Positions 45,726 through 55,985 of a stretch of 64,000 nt of DNA are shown one piece after another (position 1 is the stretch's first letter; each line of letters opens with the position of its first letter). Source of the DNA: Diphasiastrum complanatum. Lineage: Eukaryota; Streptophyta; Lycopodiopsida; Lycopodiales; Lycopodiaceae. The translations under genes were made by a program, and so were the position numbers. The stretch is from assembly GCA_029204225.1 (NCBI GenBank), contig CM055100.1, positions 47,734,395 through 47,798,394 of the forward strand, in the 5' to 3' direction. Under the pieces are notes generated by a model. That model was not told the origin of the DNA, ran no database searches, and saw only the letters and a list, made by a program, of their open reading frames with translations.

Positions 45726-47102
45726 TTATTTTGTTCTATTTTGAAATGGCAATAAACATAAAGTACTTACGAGTCTTCCGTTGATGATGAATCTGAAATA
45801 TGTTGGTAGATTGGTTTGTAATAGCATGAGCTCTGTTCTGATAAAATCAAGCTTCCAATGCTCTTCCACCTCAACCATAGTCAAATATTCCTCATTGTAG
45901 ATAATGCTTATCTCCATTTGGTTTGTGTGACCATTTAGTTCAAAGCCTTGATCCAGTGGTAGCCATGTACCTTCAATTTTCTTGTATCTCTGGTAGCTAA
46001 ATGTGAGATTGAGCATTTGCTTTTCGATATAATAATGAAAGATCATTGAGGACTTTTTAATCCTGCATTCTATGTCATGATTTGTTTTACTATCTCAGCC
46101 TTGATCCATGAGATCTGACAAAGTCTCATCTGATAAATCCTTGCAAACAAATAAAGTTGGTGTCCTACGAACACTTGCACTCGAGAAAAAATCAACAAAT
46201 ATATGTAATGAGATAAACCAACTTAGGTGAACAATTTTCGAGCCTGTGTTTATCTTCATAGCATTTCTAATATCAATGAGTAGCTTGCATCTCAAGGATT
46301 CGAAAACAATGATGTCAGGAGTAGGCCACTCCTCACTTTGAAAACTAGGCAATGGAATTGCTTCGAGCTTGCCAAAACTTCCATCTGTTTGTGGCGTATA
46401 TAAAGATTCATAAAAATAGATACCACAATCTGCAAGTTCCTTTGGACTTCTTCCTCTGTATTGCAGTTTTCAAAGTGAATCACGTCTAATATTTATGCAA
46501 GTGATTGTGCGGGCTCCCATTCACTTATGCATGATGCATATAAATCTGAAAGAAAAAAACAATGTTGAAACATTTAAATCATAATCAGAAGAGTATCAAT
46601 AATAAAAAAATCACCTATAATTGTTGTAGAGTGCATATGTTTTGATATACTTACAATTACATTTTTTATGATTATGAGGATTGATATCATGTACTTTGAT
46701 TTCTGAATGCATATATACATGTTGTACTAAGACTTCTGATATAGTTTGACCTTCCAGGGTAGTCTTAAACTCCAAATTTTTTGCTTTCCAGTAAGATTTG
46801 TAAGTCATTTTTGCTCTTTTCTTTTGTCAAAAATTGTCCTTTGATGATGGATGCAACAATACCCATGAGTTCTTCGTATATTTTGTTTGTTTCCAGTTAT
46901 CAGCTTCATCTTTCTCATTGTAAAGAATCACAGACTCGATTGTAGATTTGGGTCTCCTTGCCATTGCTATTTTCAAAGCTTGGGCGCCAAAAATCTCTCT
47001 GATATGATACTTAATTTCAATTTTTTGTATCACATTTAATCTAATGTAAATGCCAACATAGTCACAGTTACTGCGTATACCATATTTTATATAACTGTAC
47101 AT
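45726..47102 (-). pseudogene. Unknown multi-exon gene of the cluster, decayed
   Basis: The first minus strand exon (47102 to about 46659) reads MYSYIKYGIRSNCDYVGIYI, EIFGAQALKIAMARRPKSTI and ESVILYNEKDEADNWKQTKY. A TGA near 46827 is followed in frame by MTYKSYWKAKNLEFKTTLEG and QTISEVLVQHVYMHSEIKVH. A GTAAGT donor and CTTTCAG acceptor lead to LYASCISEWEPAQSLA with a TAA, then after a frameshift ELADCGIYFYESLYTPQTDG, SFGKLEAIPLPSFQSEEWPT and SVRRTPTLFVCKDLSDETLS. A last segment (46046-45726) contains IEGTWLPLDQGFELNGHTNQ. No domain was recognised. The splice sites and residue mix argue for a once-functional gene. It is convergent with the H3/Ulp1-like gene. Confidence 0.45.
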
Positions 47103-47400
47103 ACTATATTTCTACAACTGTAACTAGTATAGTTAGAAAATTTCATTATACTAACCAGCATAGTCAAGTAAATTTAAGTTGAGGTATTGACGTCGGGCAG
47201 ATTAGCACGTGTCGGGCAGGAAGGAGAAACCAGTGAATTACGTCCATGCTGCCCGGACACGGATTTCAAAGTTTTCTATATTGCATTTTTATTTTATATT
47301 TAATTTGAACTACGTTACGTAGTTTTCAAATTTGTGCATTTTGATTGGGCCTGGTGACGGTCGAAACTAAAGAAAAAAAATAAAAGTATCTTCACAAAGG
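47103..47400. other. Boundary region after the gene cluster
   Basis: GTCGGGCAG occurs twice in direct order (near 47193 and 47211), with an inverted CTGCCCGGAC near 47250. This could be the end of a DNA element. No matching inverse copy was found at 40.2-40.6 kb. Confidence 0.35.
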
Positions 47401-47455
47401 GTCTTTTTGATATTGAGAACTCCTCTAATGGTACCTCTAATTTTCTCTTATTGAC

Positions 47456-47928
47456 AAGCTCGATGGAGAGAACTACCATCTCTGGAAGTCAAGATGAAGG
47501 TCGTTCTACTAGCCAAGGAACTATGGGACATAGTTGATGGTACCGAAATCAAGCCAGGGGCTAATGCAACTAGCATCACCAAATGGAGGCAATGAGATAG
47601 CAAGGCTTTTGTCTTAATCATTCTGAATGTCAAAGACTCCCAAATTAGTCATATCTGATCTACACAGACTACTAAGGATGCTTAAGACATCCTAGGAAGA
47701 CACATAGGAGGTTCTCAAATGTGCTGGAATGTAAAAGGCCATTGGGAGCTCCTCAATTTTGTGGAAGTAGTTTTTGCAGCTAAGTCTAGGGCACATAAGC
47801 ACTTGGTTTTAACTAAACAAACATTGATATATGCTTTTCCAAGTGGCAACGCCAAGACAAATAAAACCAAAGGCCATCATCCCAATTTTGATTGCAGTGG
47901 GTCGTGCAATAGGTTAAGGGGGTATGAT
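47456..47928 (+). pseudogene. gag: Copia gag fragment, decayed
   Basis: The + strand reads KLDGENYHLWKSR, and in the next frame MKVVLLAKELWDIVDGTEIK and ITKWRQ.DSKAFVLIILNVK, typical of copia gag. Stops include a TGA inside WRQ.DSKA. After about 47700 the similarity fades, and a polypurine tract (GGTTAAGGGGG, 47912-47922) introduces an LTR. Protease, integrase and RT are therefore deleted. Confidence 0.8.
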
Positions 47929-48900
47929 GTTGGTTAATTCGCCAAGTTCTTCAGTACATGAGTTCACTTCGCCCATAGAGCAAGGAGGTCCTCACATATG
48001 GAAGGAGGTGGATGATGAGAGCCGAGTGAGAGAGAGTCGAGAATTGCTAGCAAGTAGTACAAGTTTTCATGATGTGAGCCTCACGGTGAATTCCCAAAGA
48101 TGGAAGGACCATGTAGGAGCTAGTAAATTCTAGGCTATTTGGGAAAATATTGTAGACCCCTCTTAAAGGAGAGTTAGTGAGCCACCTTATGATGGTGACA
48201 TCTAGTGGAAGAGGTTATTCCATTTGTAATTTGTAATTGTGAAAATTCCACTTGGGCTCCACATAGGATAACTCTCCACTCTCTTTAAGAGACTACCTCC
48301 TCTATGAGGGAGCTTTCTATGCAATGCTTCTACTCCATGTTTCTAATATCAAGAACCTCCACGAGTTTGGTGCATTCAACTAGCTCCTTGATCATGAATG
48401 TTTTTTTGAGTGATGCATTTATGTCTTGTCCTTCCACTCTTTGTTGTGGTTGTGGATTAAGTTTTAGATTTCTTGTTTTTCTTTATGCAATGTGGAATAG
48501 GATAGTTGTGGATTAGTTCTTGCATTCCATTTCTTGTTCTTGTGGACTAATGTAGGACTTAAGCATTCAAGTAAACTAGAGGCAAGGTTTGTGGTTGAGA
48601 CTTTGCAAATTTACTAACATCTTAGTTCTTGATGTTCTTGAAATGTCTAACAATCAAGAAATGTGTGTTTCTTGATTCTTGGGCATTTGTAATTCTGTTA
48701 AATTAGTTTCTATTTCTTGCATATGGTTAGATCTATGTTCTAGATTAGTTTGTATTTTGCAAGATCTACTTGATTTAGTTTGTAGCAACTAGTTTGTAAG
48801 AATCATGTTCATGTTCAACCGAGCAGAAAGCATATCTGATTGTTGGGCATTCTGGCTTGCGTGCTTCGGTAGCTGTTGGATGTAAGTGGAGTTCAATAGT
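47928..48900 (+). mobile_element. 3' LTR of the internally deleted copia element
   Basis: TGTTGGTTAATTCGCC follows the polypurine tract. 48010-48140 is similar to the LTR at 37487-37900. The LTR end is not defined; 48300-48900 is T-rich with frequent TTCTTG motifs and may be LTR or flank. Confidence 0.55.
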
Positions 48901-49042
48901 GTTCGAATCTGAGTGTCCTCTGACAGGCTGGACATATACTACAACACTCAAACAATCTCCCTAATCTGGGCATTGAATCGAAAGAGATAAGTGCCAATAA
49001 GAGCCCACATAACCTAGTAACAGGCCAAAACAAGAAGATAAT

Positions 49043-52000
49043 TGTTATGTCCATGACCAGTACATAGGATTCAGTTTTACTCCTAGTCTTGTGAATGTTT
49101 GTGCAAGATACTCGTCAAGATTGAATTTAAAACTGTCAAACAATACGAAATGGCCAGATTGAGTACTAACATAACTCTTTATCTAAGTAGTGAAAATCTG
49201 GTTGGATACAGTTTAAGAGTTATTGGAATATTATTAGTGGGATTTCCATTCATGTTGAGTTTGGATAGTTTTTGTCAATATCAACGGATTAATGCCAAAC
49301 CAGTCAATAAAAAAAACAGTTCAATATTATTGGAAAATTTGTAATTGATAGGAACTGATCAATGATCAAAAGTAAAAAACTGATTTCATTTTTAGTTAAA
49401 TTCTATGATAAATTATATGCGGAATATTAGACTAGTACTGTATATTGGTAGATGATTTTTGTATATCAGTGATTCAACCCAGTTATAAGACAGAAGTGAA
49501 TTTGTTTCAGACTTTTTTCTACATTAATTAACTTTAAACATTTACTAATGTCGTTACATCTTCTTTGTACCTGACTGAAGATCCTAGGTGGGAGGAAGAG
49601 TGGACATTAGTGGTAATAAGTGTGATCGGAAAATGTATTTCACAATTAGGATTTTGGTAATCCCTATAAATGATTGCTTTATACTAGATATTATTTTCCT
49701 AGACTAAATTCATTTAGTTGCATAACTGATATCTTTGTAACCATTTAGTTATTCGCAATTTTGGATGTTAATTGTGATGTTAGCAGTGGAATTTGATACG
49801 TGAATTACATTGGATCTATTAAGAAGCTTGTGCCTAGAGTTAATGCTCTAGGATCTAGGGGAATTCGAAGCTTATCACTAATATGGAAGGATCACAATGT
49901 AATGTTGAACCGTGTTAATTCTTCTGTTTTAAATCACAGGATCATATGTGAGTTTTTGGTATCCAACTGATAGGCATGCCAGTCATCCAAATAAATGGAT
50001 TCTCCAGTTTTTTGGGAACAAAAGATAATATCCTATATGAATTATAGGACAGGTAGATAATCAGTGGATCTCTAGAATATCAGATGAGACAGTTAAGGGT
50101 TTTTTGGAAGAAAAAGTTGTGGTATGGGACATTAGTAATATTAAAAAGAAAATTCTAGGACTGTAAAGATCTGATGATCAATGGTGTATTTTAGTACCTA
50201 GTCGCGATATGGGAAAAAGAAAACTATTTGATCAAATGTGGGATGTTTTGGGAAATTTTCAGGTTTAATCTAGATTTGAATGTGGTATCTCACTATTTAC
50301 AAAATCAGAGGCCCTCAAATCTATTTCTCGCTTTATTAATTAATACTTTAGTTCTTAGTAATTTCTCAAATATTAGACATTGGACTGGGTTATATGATTC
50401 TTTCCAGCATGAAGTTATTCTTCTAAAAGACTGTTATGTCATATAAATTTACTACTTGTGTGAATAGACTTGGAATTCAGATAAATTCTTCAATTTCTTA
50501 AACCTAGAATATCTCTTTCGCATAAATGGATTTCAATGGAATGGTAGTTTCTGTCACTCTAGTTGAAAACATTCGAAGGAAAAGTGTTGTTTGTAATAGA
50601 GTGAATCCTTTTATGGAATGCACTTATTACTGACTTTTCATGGACTTAGATATTTTCATATGTCATCTTTTCAGTTAACTTTTATAGAAATTGATATTTC
50701 TTTTAAAAGGAGGGGTGAAGTGATGAGATAAAATTCTATCTGAGAATCTGTTGGCTGCTTAGTTTTCAGAAAAGAACTAGCTATGGTATAGAAATGAGAT
50801 TTTTTTTGGAAGTAGTTTCAAATAGATTCAGAGGAAGATACCTAATTGGAACTTTTCGGAAATTCTCTAGGGATTGTTTGGACAATTTGGAACTAGAACA
50901 GGTTTGAAATTTGAATCATCATCTATAAGTAGTATAGTGAAAGGTCAACAGTTACTAATTCCATTTTGATTGGAATAGGAGTAAGTTTGATCATGATTTA
51001 AATCTGAATGTCTATCTTAAATCAAACTAATCTTAGTCTGAGTACTAGGATCAGAGAGGGGTTGATTAAGTGGAAGAAATTATGTTATTAGAAAAAATTG
51101 GATTGGAAATCTCTTGGGAGTGAATTTTATTCATCTCAGAGATTTTTCGAATATGTTATTTACTCATGAGAAATAGAAATTCTTTTGTAGCTAAGTTACA
51201 AGATCTCAAAGAGGCATGTGAGTAACATATGTGGATTTTGGATGAATATGCTAGATAAAAATGTGTTTATGTGCTGGGTCATAGTGAGATTATTCACCTA
51301 TGTGCACGATAAATCTTGTATGAATCTACTGTGTATTCCTGGTTATTAGGGTTATTTGGTGCAGTTAACCTAGTCGATGAACATAAGCATATTATCAAGT
51401 ATTGTTTTGACAGATACTTGCAGAGTTAACAATATAATTGAATTCTTCACCTATACATTTAAGATCTATGAATAATTGGCAATTAACTTGAGTAGTTGAT
51501 TACTCCAAGATGAAGTTACTTAATAAAATGATTAGTGTAATGAGGAGTCACTAGAAACTAATGGTTTTGAATTATATTGCTTGTAAGATGCATGATTAGT
51601 GATCATCAAGATTCATCAATTAAAATTATGTGCATTGTTTGGAGAATGTTCTTAAAATCCAGTATTTTCCTGGTGGGAAAGATTTTGGATTGATTCTTAT
51701 TTTTCTTGAGTTATGGTGGACATATACTCTAGTATCCTGTAAATGATTAAGTATGGTTTGGATTCAAGAATATTATGATTGATGAATTATACGAATCTAA
51801 ATATTTATGATTGGCGGATCATAAATAGATACTTAATTGTTGTTAGAGGATTATAAGGAATTATAATGATTCTTAAGTGTGATGATAAATTTTTGATCTA
51901 TTAATCGAGTAAGAATTCAGATTAGTGTCTTGAATCTCTTTAATCCAATATTTTATTGAGCTTATGAATCTCACAAACATTCTCACAAGATAAGTTATTT

Positions 52001-53218
52001 TACTTGGGGAGAGTTTTATTAATCTAGTGGATGTTATTCTACTGTAGATTATGGTTTGCGAATGCTTTTGTACAGTTCGTTGGATTGGATCTCTAGTTAT
52101 CATAGGGGACAAACAAATCTCTTACGATGAATGAATGTTATTTTTTTGTATTTGATGCTAGAAACATGATCATTTAACTCAAGAAAGTATCTAGGATACT
52201 CAAAGTTGAGTTTTAATCATTTTATATCTTAACGATCCTCTTAGAGGTTAGTTGAATGGATATCATATTTTAGAATTGAATTCTATTGATATTTGTATTT
52301 GGAAGTTTTTATAAGTTGTCTGCCAAAGTTTGTGGATAATTTAAGACTGTAATTATTATTTCTTTAACTTTAATATCCTAAGTTAGGTAATACTTCACTC
52401 AGTGTGCCATGTAAGTGTTTTACGTGAAGGTAATATTACTAGCTTATAGTGAGTATAACCTAGATGAAAAATTTTATCACTCAGTGTACTTTTCAAACCT
52501 GAGTTGTACTCTATTGTAGAGATTATCGCTTGAAAAATAGGTTAATCTCTGAGTACTTGTTTGATATGAAAGTCACTAAGGATAATGATTTTCTAGGTTG
52601 ATATTGGAAGTTAAAGGAATTGTTCCTATAACTCTTTCATGTTATGAGGACAAAATTAGATTAAGGGGGGAATAATGTTATGTCCATGACTAGTACATAT
52701 AGGATTCAATATACTCCTAGTCTTGGATACACGGTACTCCAGTGAATCAAGCTGTTAGTTATGCCACGTCATACTGGACGTGACCCGAAAGTAACTAACA
52801 TCCTTGTGAGGCCCAGAACACACCAAATGGAGTTAGTACAAGGTTTGAAACAGTCAAGGCATGTGTAGAGTTATCAATAGCAATCTATGGACAGAGGATC
52901 CATGCATAGAGACTCTATTCTAGATTAATCTATGTATAGGAGAGTTAGAACCTTGCATGACCATGTGCACAGGTGGTTCTAAGCTCTATATAAGGGGGCC
53001 AAACTTGCCCTATTACACACATTTGTGGTTGATTCATTGCCAAGGTTTCACTCTACTTTCATGCTTCATATTCCCTAGCTTAGGGGTGAAGCTTCTAGAG
53101 TTGATTGGTTACTTCTACCTGGTTGGGTGGTTTCTCCATAGTGTGTTTTCCATTGTGTTTGTCTTGTAAGCATGATCTTGAGGAGTTTTCCCTTATAATA
53201 ATAAAGAAAACAGAAGCC
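49043..53218 (+). mobile_element. Non-coding LTR element (LARD-like), heavily decayed
   Basis: TGTTATGTCCATGACCAGTA at 49043 and TGTTATGTCCATGACTAGTA at 52676 start two related segments. The second is preceded by a polypurine tract (GATTAAGGGGGGAATAA), so it is a 3' LTR, probably ending near 53218. The 5' copy is recognisable for only about 80 bp. The 3.5-kb interior has no coding motif and is poor in C on the + strand. It resembles a large retrotransposon derivative or a gypsy element eroded beyond recognition. Confidence 0.55.
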
Positions 53219-53387
53219 AACAGTTGGCACTGTCAACATTTGTGCTAACAGAATATGTCAACAGCTCCATCTTTGGATGAGAGTTTGATCTAGTTTGAGA
53301 AAGACTGGTAGAGCTAGTGAAATAGATCTCACAACTAGTTGCAAGATCTCAAATTGGAGTTGGTAGGATACCGTTATTGAATCCTTT

Positions 53388-53487
<100 letters not shown>

Positions 53488-53527
53488 ACACTTTTTGATC
53501 CATTGCAAGTCAATTTCTCAAGGGAAG

Positions 53528-54985
53528 ATGGCTTCCATAGGTTCCTTTTTGTTGGAGCCGTGGTGAGAGATTGAACATCTCCAATTATGCCATTTGGAAG
53601 GTGAGGATGGAGTCCATTTTGGTACTCCAAGTTGTGATGGAGATTGTGCCATGACTTGAGGAGGAGTCTCAAGGGCTCCATGAGGTTCAAAATTACAAGA
53701 AGAGAGCAAGGATGGCCCTACATATCATCAAGATGAATGTTTCCAATGAAGTGCCGAGGGAGATTGGACCTTGACCAAGGAGGCTTGGGACACATTGAAA
53801 TCCATTTATGAAGCAAGGAACACATCAAGGTTTCTCGCACTAAGAAACCAAATCTTTCAAAGCTTCCAAAGGAGTGATGAGAGTGTCTCCAATTATGTTT
53901 TGAGAGTGAAAGATCTTCATAGAGAGCTTGGTTGCATAGGAGACCACCTCAATCCAAGAGAGCTAAAAAGTGATCCTAAATGGGTTGAAGAAAGAATTTG
54001 ACAACCTTGTCCAATCTTATGCGATCAATGAGGAGCTTCCAATCTTGGAGGCACTACAAGGAGTTCTCATTTTCGATAAGTCTAGGCAAGAGAACAAGCT
54101 ATTGAGGATCAATCAACTTCCCGTGAAAGATGATAGAGAGGTGAAAGCATACTTCACAAAGGACAAGCCAAGAGGAAGGGGCAAAGAGAATCATCAACAT
54201 TTCAAGAAGGACAAGTCAAAGGAGGAGCGTGATGAGGAGTCATCACAAACATCAACAAGTTGCAAATCCAACAAGATGTGATACTTTTGTGGTAAGAAGG
54301 GGCATTTTGCTTCTAATTGTTTCAAGAAGAAAGAGTTCCTCAAGCAAGCTAACCATACTAAAGAGAGTGAAGGTGAGATAGAAAGGAGTTGTGAAGAAGG
54401 ATCTCTCATGATGTATATGTACTCTTCTTCTAGTCTTGAAGATAGAAATGCATGGTGGATAGATAGTGGATCTAGTTCTCATATGACTAGTTCAAAAAAA
54501 TCTTTCACTCATCTTGCACCTTACAATGGTTCTAGAAAGTTTATCTTCTTTCCTATTGATGATGAAAGCAAGATAGAAGGAATTGGTAGTGTACCAATTG
54601 GTGTTGAATCCACTATGATTCTTAAAGATGTACTTTTTGTGCCTAATCTCACTATGAATTTCATTAGTGTTGGCAAGGTGCTAGATGATGGTTTCCAAGT
54701 TGATTTCGGAAAAGATGCTTGCTCAGATAAGAGGGATGGTGATGTGGTAGCAAGAGGGACTAGATGTGGGAACCTTTTCAAGTTGGAATCTAATCCTTGT
54801 GGAAGTGTGGTCAAGAGGAGTACCTCAACCTATGTTCCATGATGGTAAGACTCATGAAGATGGTGCTTTGGCAAAAGCACATGGAGAGTTATCGCCAAGG
54901 TGTTCTACTTCTCATCAATTTTCTCATCTTGTTTATGTAGATGACCTTGTTTCATCAACTACAAGCAAAGACGGTGTTTTTTTTT
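53528..54985 (+). pseudogene. gag-pol: Copia 2: gag, protease and short pol remnant
   Basis: The frame starts MASIGSFLLE and, with a shift, continues ERLNISNYAIWKVRMES, matching copia 1 gag. The gag body (TKEAWDTLKSIYEARNTSRF) and zinc knuckle (CYFCGKKGHFASNC, 54282-54324) are followed by the protease WWIDSGSSSHMTSSKKSFTH with ILKDVLFVPNLTMNFISVGK. After LVYVDDLVSS near 54930, which looks like an RT YVDD motif, similarity stops. Integrase and most of RT are deleted, and a stop lies between gag and the knuckle region (54279-54281). It belongs to the same family as copia 1 and is somewhat less decayed in the protease. Confidence 0.85.
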
Positions 54986-55439
54986 GTCATAAAATAGTGG
55001 GCGTGAGCGGCAGCGGAAGCTCGAGGATTTGAGCGAGGCGTGTAGGAACGGAAATGCAACAGTTAGCAATAGAAATATTCAAGTAGAAGAATTCATACAG
55101 ATTGCGCAAATGAACAACGCAGTAGTGAGACAAAAATTGCACTCTGATTAATATCAACAATGAGTACAATGGCTTGAAGTAATAACTTCAGCTTGCTGAG
55201 CGTGATAATGCTGGCTACAGAAAACCCTGATTGAAAGAGAAGTTTAATTACCACTTACATAGCTTGATTCAACTAATATATAGATTTACAAGTGTCCAGA
55301 GAAAAATATCTTATGCCTTAATTGCCATTTACTCCAGTTTTGCATCTGCACAAAGTTGGTAACCGCCTTAAGCTATTTGTTTCTCCAACTGTTTTAGGGC
55401 TGATGATAAGTTGGCGACGTCGGTCTGCCAATGTAGAAA
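54986..55439. other. Unassigned DNA downstream of copia 2
   Basis: A brief GC-rich part (GTGAGCGGCAGCGGAAGCTC) is followed by AT-rich sequence. It may be an LTR of another element in antisense, but no border was found. Confidence 0.4.
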
Positions 55440-55985
55440 AATCCGAAAAACCCCAAAAATCCGAAGGTGCCCTTAGATTGAAGGTATGCAAATCTTGAAG
55501 GTGCCCTTAGACTTAAGGTATGTAAATCCTGAAGGCACCCTTAGATTTAAGGTAGCGAAGTAGGCGAAAAAGGCAAAAAAGCCGAAAAGTGCCTTGGACT
55601 AAAGGCAACGAAGAAGGCGAAGGTGCCTTAGACTAAAGGCAGTGAAAAAACAGAAGGTGCCTTAGACTAAAGACAGCGAAAATGTCGAAGGTGCCCTAGA
55701 CTAAAGACAGCAAAAATGTCGAAGGTGCCTTAGACTAAAGGCAGCGAAAATGCCGAAAAAGCCGAAGGTGTCTTAAAATGGTTTCTAAGGCATTCTGGCC
55801 ACTTTGTCGCATTTTTCGTGAAGGGCAAAAAGGCGAAAAAGGCGAAGGTGCCTTAAGAATGGTTTCTAAGGCATTCTGGCCACTTGGCCACTGTGTCGCT
55901 TTTCTCGCTAAGGTGCAAAAAAGGCTAAGGTGCCTAAAAATGGTTAAGGCAAAAAAATCTTTAAAACGGAAAATGTGAAGGTCCG
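55440..55985 (+). repeat. Minisatellite with 34-bp unit plus two longer units
   Basis: GTGCCYTRGACTAAAGGCAG begins units at 55589, 55623, 55657, 55691 and 55725, exactly 34 bp apart. Looser copies occur upstream from about 55480. Two ~90-bp units with GGTTTCTAAGGCATTCTGGC follow (55779 and 55859). Confidence 0.85.

Noticed and set aside
40256-47370. Terminal inverted repeats around the H3/Ulp1-like cluster
   Set aside because: Only an 8-bp match (CTTGACTA) was found between the two ends; not better than chance.
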